Shown here: one piece after another, positions 43,401 to 54,400 of the stretch
Layout: each line of letters starts with the position of its first letter
Position numbering within the stretch: position 1 is the stretch's first letter
DNA from: Pseudomonas sp. C2B4
GTDB lineage: Bacteria > Pseudomonadota > Gammaproteobacteria > Pseudomonadales > Pseudomonadaceae
Assembly: GCF_013359695.1 (NCBI RefSeq)
Contig: NZ_JABFMU010000037.1
Span: 1-63,152, forward strand
Direction of reading: 5' to 3'
Length of the DNA stretch: 63,152 bases
Program-made: the position numbers and the translations under genes
The notes under the pieces: generated by a model
What the model was told of the DNA's origin: nothing
Databases searched by the model: none
The model's input: only the letters and a program-made list of their open reading frames with translations

Positions 43401-45474
43401 ATTCGATCTGGTGCTCGACACCCAGGAGCAGGGTGATGAACTGGACGCGAGCCTCAGCTACGCCACCGATCTGTACGACGAAGCCTCCATGCAGCGTCTG
43501 GCCCAACAGTGGTTGAACCTGCTGCGTGCGGTGGTCGCCGATCCGCAGCAGCGCGTGGCGGAACTGCCGCTGATGCACACGCCGCAGTACGAAGAGCTGA
43601 TCCAGCACTGGAACCCGGCGTTCCAGACGCAACCCGCATCGCCGACCTTGCATCAGTTGTTCGAAGCCCAGGCCGCACAACGGCCGACCGCCATCGCCCT
43701 GAGCTACGAAGGCGAGCACCTGAGCTACGCCGCCCTCAACGCCCAGGCCAACCGCCTGGCGCGCAAACTGCGCGAGCAGGGCGTCGGGCCGGAAGTGAAG
43801 GTCGGTATCGCCACCGAACGGGCGATGCCGCTGGTGGTGGGCTTGCTGGCGATCCTCAAGGCCGGTGGCGCCTATGTGCCGCTGGACCCGCAATACCCGG
43901 CCGAGCGCCTGAGCTACATGATCGAAGACAGCGGCATCGCACTGCTGTTGACCCAGTCGCACTTGATCGATGGCTTGCCGGCCCGCGACGGCGTGCAGGT
44001 GCTGGACCTGACAGCGTTGCAACTGGACGGCTACAGCAGCGACAACCTGCCAACCCTGGTAGCCCCGGACAACCTCGCCTACGTGATCTACACCTCCGGT
44101 TCCACTGGCCGGCCAAAAGGCGCGTTGCTCAGCCATGGCAACGTCGGGCGCCTGCTGACCGCCACCGCCGCCGAGTTCAATTTCGGTGCGAACGATGTCT
44201 GGACCCTGTTCCATTCCTACGCCTTCGATTTCTCCGTGTGGGAGCTGTTCGGTTCGCTGTGCACCGGCGGGCGCCTGGTGATCGTGCCGTACTACATCAG
44301 CCGCGAGCCCCAGGAGTTCCACCGCTTGCTGTGCGACGAGGGCGTGACGGTGCTGAACCAGACCCCGACCGCCTTCCGCCAGTTGTTGCCGATCGCCTGC
44401 GCCAGCCCGCAGAACCTGGCGCTGCGCCAGGTGATTTTCGGCGGCGAGGCGCTGGAAGTGGCCAGCCTGCGGCCATGGTTCGAGCGCTTCGGTGATCAGC
44501 AGCCAACCCTGGTGAACATGTACGGCATCACCGAGACCACGGTCCACGTGACCTACCGCGCCATCCGTCTGACCGACCTCGACGGCAAGGCGCAAAGCCC
44601 CATCGGCCTGCCGATCCGCGACCTGCGCTGGTACTTGCTCGACAGCCAGTTGCAACCGGTGCCGGTGGGCGTGGCGGGCGAGCTGTACATCGCCGGCGCC
44701 GGCCTGGCCCGGGGTTATCACGGGCGTTCCGGCCTGACCGCCGAGCGTTTCGTGCCGAGCCCGTTCGACGCCTCCCAACGCCTGTATCGCAGCGGCGACC
44801 TGGCGCGCCAGCGTGCCGATGGCAGCATCGACTACCTCGGCCGCATCGACCAGCAAGTGAAGATCCGCGGCTTCCGCATCGAACTGGGCGAAATCGAAGC
44901 GGCGGTGCTGGCGCAGCCGGGCGTGCGTCAGGCGGTGATCAGCGTGCATGCCGGTGACGGTGGACCGCAACTGTGCGCCTACGTGGTGGCCGAACAGACC
45001 CCGACCGACCCGATGGTCTGGCGCGACACCCTGCGCGCCGCGCTCAAGGTCGACCTGCCGGATTACATGGTGCCCAGCCACTGGCTGCTGCTCGATGCCT
45101 TGCCGCTGACCAGCAACGGCAAGCTCGACCGCAAGGCCTTGCCGGTGCCGGATGCCGAGGCCTGGCAACGCCCGTTCGAAGCCCCCGAAGGCAACCTCGA
45201 ACAACAACTGGCCGGTATCTGGGCCGACGTGCTGGGCGTGGCGCAGATCGGCCGGCGCGACAACTTCTTTGAATTGGGCGGCCATTCGCTGCTCGCCGCC
45301 CAGGCCAGTGCCCGCGTGGAACTGGAACTGGGCATCGAGCTGCCGCTGCGCGCGCTGTTCGAAACCAACGACCTTCAGGCTTATGCCGCCATGGCCGGGC
45401 AACACGCCCCGACTGACAACGATGCACGTCTGGATGCGCTTGAGTCGCTTCTGGACGAGATGGAGTTCAACTGA
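34495..45474 (+). CDS. Pyoverdine NRPS, three modules: C-A-T-E, C-A-T, C-A-T
   Basis: This is a 3659-residue cytosolic assembly-line enzyme. The N-terminal segment MNAEDSLKLARRFIGLP and the first LCL-type C domain (HHIVSDG) are typical of PvdI/PvdJ-class proteins that accept a peptide from an upstream NRPS. Carrier serines are Ser1050 (GGDS), Ser2541 (GGHS) and Ser3598 (GGHS). An epimerisation domain (about 1090-1540, HHLAVDG, EGHGRE) follows the first carrier, and the next C domain is DCL type (LYPLSPMQQGMLFH). Adenylation pocket codes as I read them: DLWNNALTY (Ala-like, made D), DGEDHGTVV (Lys-like) and DFWNIGMVH (Thr). Residues around 2119-2129 come from a REP element. No TE; the stop overlaps the next start by one base. 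Confidence 0.93.
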   Translation: MNAEDSLKLARRFIGLPLEKRQMFLAALHKEGVDFARFPIPAGVEAEDRQALSYAQQRMWFLWQLDPHSGAYNLPGAVRLTGRLNLSALEQAFANLVARHETLRTVFAPQADDSLLQVPATTPLVIDHADFSALPATERELAVAQAAEQQSVLPFDLGSGPLLRVTLLKLAEQEHVLLLTLHHIVSDGWSMNVLIDEFIRCYDAFDAGTQPPLAALPIQYSDYALWQRRWLEAGEQARQLDYWQAQLGDEHPVLELPTDHPRPAMPSYHGTRYEFAVDGQLAEQLRATAQKHNITLFMLMLGAFNVLLHRYTGQTDIRVGVPIANRNRAEIEGLIGFFVNTQVLRTQLDGQTRVDELLHRIKETALGAQAHQDLPFERLVEALKLERSLSHTPLFQVMYNHQPQVADISTVTTQSGLALGVIEWQGRTTQFDLTLDTYEKGGKLHAALTYANDLFDAATIARMAQHWTHLLRGMVSDSHQRISDLPLLEQAEYQRIVHDWNRANDSFAQDLCIHELIGQQVASTPNALAVTFADQQLTYAELDVQANRLAHKLIELGVGPEVRVGVAMQRSEQLLIALLAVLKAGGAYVPLDPDYPTERVAYMLEDSHALVLLTEAEVAKTLSVTADTQVLLMDNISLADYPPSAPVTRVSPDNLAYVIYTSGSTGKPKGVAIAHRNVLALIDWSQSVYSRDDIQGVLASTSVCFDLSVWELFVTLANGGSVIIARNALELPLLQARDQVRLINTVPSAINALQRDGQIPPSVRIINLAGEPLKQSLVDALYQQPTVEHVYDLYGPSEDTTYSTWTRREAGGRANIGRPLKHTASYLLDADLQPVPQGVSAELYLSGAGITRGYLARPGLTAEKYVPNPFSNTGERLYRTGDLTRYQADGTLQYVGRIDHQVKVRGFRIELGEIEARLLQQDAVRELAVLAQDGANGQQLVAYIVPNDSALLDDLDTQTTQREVLKAALRQHLPDYMVPAFLLFLEHLPLTPNGKLDRKALPAVDGTTQQREHVAPRSELEKSLAAIWQDVLAIDNVGLEDNFFELGGDSIVSMQVVSRARQAGIVLSPKDLFQHQTIRSLAQAARTGEQSSIEQGPAVGAVALAPVQQWFFEQAIPQRQHWNQSLLLVPREPLKVEALERALEQLLVQHDSLRLRYQQTDSGWQQAYVVPTTDSVLWPRRAESVEELNALCNEAQRSLDLHNGPLLRALLVAMADGSERLLLVVHHLAVDGVSWRVLLEDLQQFYNGATAPAKTSSYQRWVARLQDHLPAFESSLGHWQTQLQGAPADLPCERPLGALENRFEHKLELKLGAEQTRQLLQQAPAAYRTQVNDLLLTALARVICRWSGQGSTLIQLEGHGREDLFDDIDLTRTVGWFTSLFPVNLKPADDLGASIKSIKEQLRAVPDKGLGYGALRYLGTAQTRAELATLPQPRITFNYLGQFDRQFNDGALFTPSTEGNGIAQDPSAPLGNWLVIEGQVYGGELSLSWGFSREMFDTATIQRLAEDYARELNALIEHCCALEAPQATPSDFPLARIDQAQLDGLPLAAANLQDLYPLSPMQQGMLFHTLYEPEVGAYISQLRLDIGGLDTERFTQSWQTALERHDILRSSFHWQGLDTAHQAIVREVALPLELLESTDTDVLADAERAQGFELGTAPLFRLKLVRTGANDWHLIYTSHHILMDGWSNAQLLAEVIQHYAAGQPLPAPTGQYRDYLGWLQQQSANAGEQFWKAALAPLEAPTLLAEALRPPVGSEGNEEHRVSLDNSTTQRLAEFARQQKVTLNTVLQAAWSLLLQRYTGQDCVVFGATVAGRSAPLPGIEEQLGLFINTLPLVCAIKPDQTVSQWLGDLQGLNLAMREFEHVPLYDIQGWAGQQGSALFDSLLVFENFPVAEALKQGAPAGLSFGNLHNHERTHYPLTLGIELGEGLGLEFSYDAARFSTGQIAQLSANLLHLLTQLVASPDAALGSLELLDVNGKNAVLAISQPAAVELSTTLLAHEQIAAQAAATPDALALQVDGHTLSYGQLNAQANRLAQRLIDNGVGPGKRVGLAVRRGPQLIVSLLAVLKSGAAYVPLDPKYPAERLAYMIADSRLDLLLDESGLLQALTSVQRLTLEDTTTPVGAKLARDSDLPVAEDLAYIIYTSGSTGQPKGVAITHGALREFCQTAADYSKLSPSDRVLQFATFSFDGFVEQCFPALCVGAALIMRGDDLWDAGRLAAEIVEQGVTVADLPAAYWFLLARECASGVVRNLGDLRQVHVGGEAMSVEGLRLWHQAGLSHVRLLNTYGPTEATVVSSVHECQLCDASDAFGIPIGRAIAGRALYVLDSAGQLLPTEGVGELCIGAPACLAQSYFDRPALTAERFLPDPFAREPGARLYRSGDLARYNADGNLEYVGRIDHQVKIRGFRIEMGEIEACLQARDEVREAAVIAQDGTQLVAYVVASGAVACEADYLQGLKAVLRQSLPDYMVPSHLVLLDKLPLNNNGKLDRKALPRAEAATAQRDFVAPAPGLETQLAQIWQDVLQVEHVGRDDNFFALGGHSLLVLQVISRVRQQLQLELSVSSLFSAEHLKVFAERAAQATASAQPLLQRAPDDQPRILAYAQQRQWILWQLDPHSAAYNIPAALRLKGSLNRDALRIAFAQLQVRHETLRTTFEQDGQQARPVVHVELPLQFNERSIEASAINSAVAEEIAQPFDLRNGPLWRVLLLQIGAEDHVLVLTVHHIAADGWSMQVTVDEFSALYQAAVTGSAANLAALPVAYSDFARWQRDWLEAGEGARQLAWWREQLDGSQAPLELPSELSRPARRSERGASLLLQVDRDLLAGLRQRAQEQQVTLFMLLLASFQTLLHRQSGQSGISVGVPSAGRSQLETEGLIGFFINTQVLRAEIDGQQPFSTLLHQVKRTALAAQAHQDLPFEQLVDALQPDRSLNHSPLFQVLYNHQQQLGASVERAVAGLQVERLHWQQHTAQFDLVLDTQEQGDELDASLSYATDLYDEASMQRLAQQWLNLLRAVVADPQQRVAELPLMHTPQYEELIQHWNPAFQTQPASPTLHQLFEAQAAQRPTAIALSYEGEHLSYAALNAQANRLARKLREQGVGPEVKVGIATERAMPLVVGLLAILKAGGAYVPLDPQYPAERLSYMIEDSGIALLLTQSHLIDGLPARDGVQVLDLTALQLDGYSSDNLPTLVAPDNLAYVIYTSGSTGRPKGALLSHGNVGRLLTATAAEFNFGANDVWTLFHSYAFDFSVWELFGSLCTGGRLVIVPYYISREPQEFHRLLCDEGVTVLNQTPTAFRQLLPIACASPQNLALRQVIFGGEALEVASLRPWFERFGDQQPTLVNMYGITETTVHVTYRAIRLTDLDGKAQSPIGLPIRDLRWYLLDSQLQPVPVGVAGELYIAGAGLARGYHGRSGLTAERFVPSPFDASQRLYRSGDLARQRADGSIDYLGRIDQQVKIRGFRIELGEIEAAVLAQPGVRQAVISVHAGDGGPQLCAYVVAEQTPTDPMVWRDTLRAALKVDLPDYMVPSHWLLLDALPLTSNGKLDRKALPVPDAEAWQRPFEAPEGNLEQQLAGIWADVLGVAQIGRRDNFFELGGHSLLAAQASARVELELGIELPLRALFETNDLQAYAAMAGQHAPTDNDARLDALESLLDEMEFN
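40851..40882 (+). repeat. REP half-element inside NRPS coding sequence
   Basis: CCCTGTAGGAGCAAAGCTTG and the following CTCGCGATAGCG match a REP arm, with changes at the start of the palindrome. It is read in frame as PVGAKLARDSD, inside the second adenylation domain between the A2-region block LAYMIADSRLDLLLDES and the A3 motif YTSGSTG. Other adenylation domains in the two NRPSs have unrelated linkers of similar length there. Confidence 0.8.
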
Positions 45475-48400
45475 TGGAACACAGCACTGCCCAGCGTATT
45501 GCCACCCGTTTCGCCGGCCTGCCTGCGGACAAACGCCGCGAGTTTCTGCAACGCATGCAGGAGCAGGGCGTCAGCTTCGGCCAACTGCCGATTCCGCCCG
45601 CCGCCGAGCCGCAAGCGACTTTCGAACTGTCCTACGCGCAGCAACGCCAATGGTTCCTCTGGCAGCTTGACCCGCAGAGCAGCGCCTACAACATTCCCGC
45701 CGCACTGCGTCTGTACGGGCCGTTGAACCTCGCGGCGCTGCAGCAGAGTTTCGATTTGCTGCTGGAGCGACACCAGAGTCTGCGCAGCCGATTCGTCGAG
45801 GACGATGGCCAGGTGATGCAGACACTGGCCTCGTCTGCCTCGTTGTCCATCGAACAGCATGATTTGCGCGATGAGCCGCAGCCTTTCGAATCGGCGATGA
45901 AAGCAGTCGAAGCGCAAATCGCCCGGCCGTTCGATCTGCAGCACGGCCCGCTGTTGCGCGTCAGCCTCCTGCAGCTGGACGCCGAAGACCATGTGCTGGT
46001 GCTGACCCTGCACCACATCGTCACCGATGGCTGGTCCATGGGTGTGCTGGTAGAAGAATTTTCCCGGCTCTACGCAGCGAGCTGCCAAGGACAGAGCGCT
46101 GAGCTGGAAGCGCTGCCGATTCAGTATTCGGACTACGCCGCGTGGCAGCGTCGCTGGATGGAAGCGGGAGAGTTGGAGCGCCAGTTGAACTGGTGGAAGG
46201 AAAAGCTCGGCAGCGAACAGCCGCTGCTGGAATTGCCCACCGACCGCCCACGTCCCGCACAACCGAGCCAGCAAGGCGCGCGTCTGGATTTCGCCCTCGA
46301 TGCCAGTTTGTCGAGCGGTTTGATGAGCCTGGCCAAACAGCGCGGCGTCACGCCGTTCATGCTGTTACTGGCGAGCTTCCAGGCCTTGCTCTATCGCTAC
46401 AGCGGCCAGTCCGACCTGCGCATCGGCGTGCCGATCGGCAACCGCAACCGCACGGAAACCCGAGGTCTGATCGGCTTCTTCGTCAACACCCAGGTGATGC
46501 GTGCCGAACTGGACGGTCGTCTGCCGTTCAGCCAATTGCTGGAGCAGACTCGAACTGCATCACTGGATGCCCAGGACTATCAGGACCTGCCGTTCGAGCG
46601 TCTGGTGCAGGCGCTGCAAGGTGAGCGCAGCCTGAGCCACAGTCCGCTGTTCCAGGTGATGTTCAACCACCAGCAAGCCCGGCCGGCGGCGGTCAGCGGC
46701 TTGCTCGCGGGCCTGCGGGTCGAAGCGCTGAACGCCACATCGCCCACCACCCAGTTCGACCTGCAACTGGACACCCAGGAAGAGGGCGACAAGCTGTTCG
46801 CCAGCCTGACCTACGCCACCGACCTGTTCGACGCCGAGCGTATCGAGTGTCTGGCTCGTCACTGGAGAAATCTGTTGGCCGGTGTCCTGGCCAACCCGCA
46901 AACCCCGTTGGCCGAATTGCCGTTGCTGGACGCTGACGAACGCCTGCGCATCCTCGATGGCCTCAACGACACCGCCACACGCTATCCGGGCGAAGTCTGT
47001 GTGCAGCGGCATTTTGAAGCACGAGTGATTGAAAACCCTGAAGCGACGGCGCTGGTGTTCCAGGGACAATCCTTGAGCTACGCCGAACTGAATCGGCGCG
47101 CCAACCGCCTGGCCCATCACCTGCGCGCACAAGGTGTTGGCCCGGAAGTGATCGTCGGTATCGCCTGCGACCGCTCGTTCGAAATGGTCGTCGGCCTGCT
47201 GGCGATCCTCAAGGCCGGCGGTGCCTACGTGCCGCTGGACCCGGAATACCCGCTGGATCGCCTGAGCTACATGATCGAGGACAGCGGCATTTCGCTGTTG
47301 CTGACCCAGGAACATTTGCTGGCGCAATTGCCGACGCCGGACAGCGTGCGCACCCTGTGCCTGCACAACAACGCCGACTGGCTGAGCGAGCTGCCAGCGA
47401 CGGATCCCGTCAATCTGGCGGTAGCCGAAAACCTCGCCTACATGATTTACACCTCCGGCTCCACCGGCAAACCCAAGGGCGCGGGCAACCGCCATATCGC
47501 GCTGCACAACCGTCTGGAGTGGATGCAACAAGCCTACAACCTGCTGCCGAGCGACCGCGTGCTGCAAAAAACGCCGTTCAGCTTCGACGTCTCGGTATGG
47601 GAGTTCTTCTGGCCGCTGATGAAAGGCGCCACGCTGGTGATCGCCGCGCCGGGCGAACACCGCGATCCGCAACGCCTCGCCGCACTGATTGTCGAGCAGG
47701 CGATCACCACGCTGCACTTCGTGCCGTCGATGCTCCAGGCGTTCATCGCCGCCGACGAAGCACAGACCTGCACCTCGCTGGTCCGGATCATTTGCAGTGG
47801 CGAAGCGCTGCCGATGGAACTGCAACGTCAGACTCTGCGCAGCCTGCCGCAAGCCAATCTGTACAACCTCTATGGCCCGACCGAGGCGGCCATCGACGTC
47901 ACCCACTGGACCTGTATTGAAGAGGGCCGCGACAGCGTGCCGATCGGTCGCCCGATCGCCAACCTGCGGACCTTGATCCTCGACAGCGAACTGCAACCCT
48001 TGCCGCTGGGCGCGGTAGGCGAGTTGTACCTCGGTGGGGTCGGCCTGGCCCGTGGTTACCATCGCCGTGGCGCACTGACCGCCGAGCGTTTCGTGGTCGA
48101 TCCGTTCGGCAGCGGCGAACGCCTGTACCGCACCGGTGACCTGGCGCGCTACCGCGCCGATGGCGCCATCGACTACTGCGGGCGCATCGACCATCAGGTG
48201 AAGATTCGCGGCTTGCGCATCGAGCTGGGCGAGATCGAAGCGCGCCTGCAGGAACATGCCGAGGTGCAGGAAGCCGTGGTACTGGCCCTGGATGGCCCGA
48301 GCGGCAAGCAACTGGTGGCCTATGTCGTGCCGCAGGATCCTGCTTTGGTTGACGCCGATGGCGAACGGCAAGGCGCCTGGCGCGAAGCCCTGAAGAACCA

Positions 48401-51400
48401 TCTGCTCGGCAGCCTGCCGGACTACATGGTGCCGGCGCAGACCGTGCTGATCGAACAGATGCCCCTGAGCCCCAACGGCAAACTCGATCGCAAGCGCCTG
48501 CCGGCGCCGACCGCGCAGGTCAGCCAGCGCGCCTTCGAAGCACCACGTACTGAACATGAGCAAGTGCTGGCGCAGATCTGGCAGGACGTTTTGGGCGTGG
48601 AACAGGTGGGGCGCCAGGACAATTTCTTCGAGCTGGGCGGCGATTCGATCATTTCGATTCAGGTGGTCAGCCGTGCCCGCCGCGCCGGCCTGAGCCTGCA
48701 ACCGCGGGATCTGTTCCAGCAACAAACCCTGCAAGCCCTGGCGGCGGTGGTCAAGGAACAGGCCGCACCACTGGCGCAACAGGGGCCGGTGGACGGTGTG
48801 CAAAAGCTCACGCCAATCCAGCGCTGGTTCTTCGAAGAACCGATCCCGCAGCGCGCCCACTGGAACCAGGCGGTGCTGCTGGTGCCACGGGAAACCCTTG
48901 ACTTGCCGCGTCTGCAAGGCGCCCTGCAACGCCTGCTCAAGCAGCACGATGCATTGCGGCTGCGCTTCAGTCAGGTCGACGGTCAATGGTCGGCGCGGTA
49001 TGTCGGCGCCGACAGTGCCGACGTCATCGACATGCTCTGGACCGCCCGCGTCGCCAGCGACGCCTCGCTGGAGTCGGTGTGCGATGAAGCCCAGCGCAGC
49101 CTCAGCCTGCAAGACGGGCCGCTGCTGCGGGTGGCGCTGATCGCCCAGGCCGATGGCTCGCAACGCTTGCTGCTGGTGGTTCACCACTTGGCGGTGGACG
49201 GTGTGTCCTGGCGGGTGTTGCTGGAGGATTTGCAGGCCGCCTACCAAGGCCAGGAACTGCCACCGAAAACCAGTGCGTTCCAGGCCTGGGCCGACAAGCT
49301 CGACGCTTATGCACGCAGCGAAACTGCCATTAATGAATTGAGCTGGTGGCAAAACCATTTGGCCGGTGCCAGCGATGCGCTGCCGGCAGCCAACGTCCAG
49401 GCCAGTCAGGCCGGGCATTTGCGCCAGGGGGTTAGCATCGGCCTGGACCGCGAACAAACTCGTCAGTTGCTGCAACAGGCCCCGGCGATCTACCGCACTC
49501 AAGTGAACGACCTGCTGCTGACCGCACTGGCCCGCACCCTCAGCCGATGGACCGGTAGCGAATCGGCGCTGATCCAGCTTGAAGGCCATGGCCGCGAAGA
49601 CCTGTTCGACGACATCGACCTGACTCGCACCGTCGGCTGGTTCTCCAGCCTGTTCCCGGTGCGCCTGATGCCCACTGCCGACCTTGGCGGTTCGATCAAG
49701 GCGATCAAGCAGCAATTGCGCGACATCCCCGGCAAGGGCCTGGGCTACGGCCTGTTGCGCTACATGGGCGATGCCACGGCGCAAGCGGCGCTGGCCGCGT
49801 TGCCGCAGGCACGGGTGACTTTCAACTACCTCGGCCAATTCGACCAGAGCTTCGCCGAGGACGCGCTGTTCACACCGGCCAAGGAATCCAGCGGCGCCGC
49901 GCAACCGGCGGATGCACCGTTGCCCAACTGGCTGTCGGTGGACGGTCAGGTGTATGGCGGTGAACTGAAACTCGACTGGACCTTCAGCCGCGAATGCTTC
50001 GACCTTCGTGAAATCGAAGCCCTGGCCGCTGATTTCCGCACTGAATTGCTGGCGTTGATCGAACACTGCCTGAGCGACGGCGCAGGCGGCGTGACCCCGG
50101 CGGACTTCCCGCTGGCGCGCCTGAGCCAGGCGCAACTCGACGGCTTGCCGGTGCCGCCGACGCAGATCGAAGACCTGTACCCGCTGTCGCCGATGCAGGC
50201 GGGTCTGTTGTTCCATAGTCTGTACGAGTCGGACTCCGGCGCTTACGTGAACCAGCTCAGCGTCGAAGCCCGTGGCCTCGACGCCGAACGCCTGGGCCGC
50301 GCCTGGCAAGCGGTGCTCGACAGCCACGGGATCCTGCGCAGCAGTTTCCACTTCCCTGAAGGTTTCGAGGCACCGGTGCAACTGGTGCATCGTCATCTGC
50401 AATTGCCGATGACCTGCCTCGACTGGCGCGGCCGTGACGATCAGGCCGAAGCGCTGGCGCAACTGATCGACAGCGAACGCCTGCAACTGGATTCGACCCG
50501 CGCACCGCTGATGCGCCTGACCTTGGTGCGCCTGGACGATGAGCGCCAGCAACTGATCTACACCCACCATCACCTGCTGCTCGATGGCTGGAGTAATTCG
50601 CTGCTGCTCAGCGAAGTGCTGCAGCGCTATGCCGGGCAAGAAGTGCAGGCGCCTAGCGGGCGTTTCGCCGACTACATCGGCTGGCTGCAACGCCAGGATG
50701 CCGAGGCCGACGAGCTGTTCTGGCGCGGGCAACTGGCGAGCCTCGACAACCCGACGCTGCTGGCCGAGAGCCTGAGCCTCAACAACCCGTCGGACACCGC
50801 ATTCGCCGACCATCGCCAGACCTTCGACGTGGCCACCAGCAAGCGCTTCAGCGACTTTGCCCGTCAGCAAAAAGTGACCCTCAATACGCTGGTGCAAGGC
50901 GCATGGGCACTGCTGTTGCAACGCTACAGCGGCCAACGCAGCGTGGCATTCGGCGCCACGGTGGCGGGGCGTCCGGTGGACTTGCCGGGGGCCGAAAGCC
51001 AGCTCGGCCTGTTCATCAACACCTTGCCGGTGATCAGCAGCCCGGACGCGGTGGAAAGCGTCGAGCAATGGTTGAGTCGTTTGCAGGCGCAGAACCTGGA
51101 ACTGCGCGAACACGAATTCACCGCCCTCGGTGATATTCAGCGCTGGGCCGGGCGTGCCGGCGAGCCGTTGTTCGACAGCCTGTTGGTGTTCGAAAACTTC
51201 CCGGTGGCCGAAGCGCTGCAACAGGGCGCGCCAGCCGACTTGAGCTTCTCGATCCCGCAGAACCACGAACGCACCAACTTCCCGCTGACGATTGCGGCCA
51301 CGGCGGAAAGTCAGCTCAGCCTGAACTGGAGCTACCAGTGCAGCCACTTCAGCGGCGATGCGATTGCCCGCATGAGCGAGCACCTGGCGGCGCTGCTGGC

Positions 51401-54400
51401 AGCCATGGTCGCCGCGCCGCAGGCAGCCTTGAGTGAACTGGACCTGCTGACCGTCCCGGAACGTGCGCAACAGTTGGTGGAATGGAACCCGGCGTTCACC
51501 CCGGAGCAGAACCCGCTGTGCGTGCATCAATTGATCGAGGCCCAGGCCGACATCCGTCCGCACGCCACCGCGCTGATCTTCAACGACCAGGAGCTGAGCT
51601 TCGACCAACTCAACCGCCGCGCCAACCAGTTGGCCCATCGCCTGCGCGCACTGGACATCGGCCCGGAAGTACGGGTTGGCCTGGCCATGCAGCGTTCGCC
51701 CGAGATGATCGTCGGCCTGCTGGCGATCCTCAAGGCGGGCGGTGCCTACGTGCCGCTGGACCCGGCCTATCCGGCGGAACGCCTGCGCTACCTGATGGAG
51801 GACAGCGGCATTGCCCTTCTGGTCAGCCAATCCTGGCTGCGGGAAAAACTGCCACTGCCCGAAGGCCTGCCGGTGCTGGAGATCGACCGTGAACCGTTGG
51901 CGGCCATGGCCGAGACCAACCCGGTCAACCTGACCAGCGGCGAAAACCTCGCCTACCTGATCTACACCTCGGGTTCCACCGGCCGGCCCAAAGGCGTCAG
52001 CGTGGCCCACGGTCCGCTGGCCATGCACTGCGTGAAGATCGGCGAGTTGTACGGCATGACCCCGGACGACCGCGAGCTGCAATTCGCTTCGATCAGCTTC
52101 GACGGCGCCCACGAACGCTGGCTGACACCGCTGGTGTTCGGCTCGGCGGTGATGCCCCGTGACGACGAGTTGTGGAGCGTGGAGCGCACCTGCGCCGAGA
52201 TCGAAAAGCACGGCATCACCATCGCCTGCTTCACTCCGACTTACCTGGGGCAGATCGCCGATTTCATGGGCGAAGCCGGACGCGATCTGCCGATCCGTTC
52301 CTACACGCCGTGCGGTGAGGGGATGGCCAAGCATGCGTTTGACGAAGTGCAACAGGTGCTGCAACCCAAGCGCCTGATCAATGGCTACGGCCCGACCGAA
52401 ACGGTGATCACCCCGCTGATCTGGCTGGCCTACCCGGACACCGAGTTCGACTCGGCCTTCATGCCGATTGGCCGGCCGGTGGGCAATCGCAGCGCCTACA
52501 TTCTCGACGGCGGATTGCAGCCGCTGCCGGTGGGTGTGGCGGGTGAGTTGTACCTGGGCGGCGAGGGCGTCGCCCGTGGCTACCACCAGCGCCCGGACCT
52601 GACCGCCGAACGCTTCGTGCCCGATCCGTTCGTGCCCGGCGGGCGCCTGTATCGCAGCGGCGACCTCGCACGGTTCCGCGCCGATGGCGTCGTTGAGTAC
52701 CTCGGTCGTATCGACCAGCAAGTGAAGATTCGCGGTTTCCGTATCGAACTCGGCGAGATCGAGGCCTGCCTGGTCGAGCACCAAGGCGTGCGTGAAGCCT
52801 TTGTCATTGATCGTGAAGGCCCGGCAGGCCGTCAACTGGTCGGCTACGTGGTGCCTCGCGATCCGCTCGCTGACGAGCAGGATCTGCGTGACGCGTTGAC
52901 GGCGCACCTGCGCAGCCGTCTGCCGGCACACATGCTGCCCGCGCATTTGATGTGCCTGGCCGCGTTGCCGCTGACACCTAACGGCAAGCTGGATCGTCAA
53001 GGTTTGCCGGCGCCAGAAGCGACTCGCCAGCGTCAGGATCAGGTGGCCGCCGCGTCGCTTGCCGAAGCGCTGCTGGTGGAGATCTGGAAAGAACTGCTGG
53101 GTCTGGAGTCGGTGGGCGTCACCGAGAATTTCTTCGAACTGGGCGGTGATTCGATCATCTCGCTGCAAGCGGTGAGCCGCGCCGGGCAGCGCGGGTTGGT
53201 GTTCAGTCCCAAGCAACTGTTCGAGCAGCAGACCATTCGTGCACTCGCGGCAGTGGCCGGCAGTCGCGAGGCCGCATTGATTGAAACGCCGAAAGTCGAG
53301 GCTTTTGCACTAGTTCCTCATATGGCGCCCCCTATCGACGTGGCTGCCCGCGAAGGCCTGCAAGACCTCTATCCGCTGTCGCCGATGCAACAGGGCATGC
53401 TGTTCCACTGCCTCGATTCACCGGAACTCAACCCCTACGTCAACCAGTTGAGCGTCGAGGTCGACGGCTTGCAGGTGCCGCGTTTCCGCGCGGCCTGGCA
53501 GGCATTGGTCGAACGCCATGAAGTGCTGCGGGCGGCGTTCCGCTGGCGCGACGGCCTGGCCGATCCGCTGCAGGCGGTGTTCGCCGGGGTCGAGTTGCCG
53601 ATCGAAGAGCTCGACTGGCGTGAGCGCACGAACACCGAACAGGCGCTGCGCGAACTGGCGCAAGCCGAGCAGGCCCGGGGCTTCGACCTGAGTTGCCCGC
53701 CGCTGATGCGCTTCGTACTGGTGCGCCTGGGTGAAGACCGATACCAGATGATCTGGGTCTACCATCACCTGCTGCTGGACGGCTGGAGTGCGTCGCGCCT
53801 GCTGGGCGAGATGCTGCGCCTGTACCACCACGACAGCCTGCCGGCATTGACCGGTCGCTATGCCGACTACATCGCCTGGCTGCAACGCCAGGACGCTGCC
53901 CAGGCCGAAGGCTTCTGGCGCGAGCGCCTGGCCTTGCTGGAAGCCCCGACCATTCTGGCCAAGGCTTCCGGCGCGGCGGGTTCCGGCCACGGCGTGATGT
54001 ACAGCGACCTCGACGCCGAGGCGACACGCAAGCTGCACAGTTTCGCCAAGCGCCAGCGCGTGACCCTCAACACCCTGGTGCAGGGCGCCTGGCTGTTGCT
54101 GCTGCAACGTCACAGCGGTCAGCGCAGCGTGGCATTCGGCGCCACGGTGGCGGGGCGTCCGACGGGGCTGGCCGGGGCACAGGACATGCTCGGCCTGTTC
54201 ATCAACACCTTGCCGGTGATCCAGACCCTCGACCCGCAACAGCCGTTGGGCGAGTGGCTGCGTGAGCTGCAGGATTACAACCTGAGCGTGCGCGACTACG
54301 AACACACGCCGCTGTCCGACATCCAGCGCTGGGCCGGGCAGGGTGGCCAGGGCTTGTTCGACAGCATCATCGTGTTCGAGAACCATCCGGTGGACCGTGC

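Noticed and set aside
42523..45405. 960-residue minus-strand open frame
   Set aside because: Shadow of the third module of the first NRPS; no recognisable domain.
46560..53216. 2218-residue open frame on the minus strand
   Set aside because: It is antisense to the terminal NRPS, is rich in His, Gln, Arg and Gly with no domain, and follows from the codon bias of the opposite strand.
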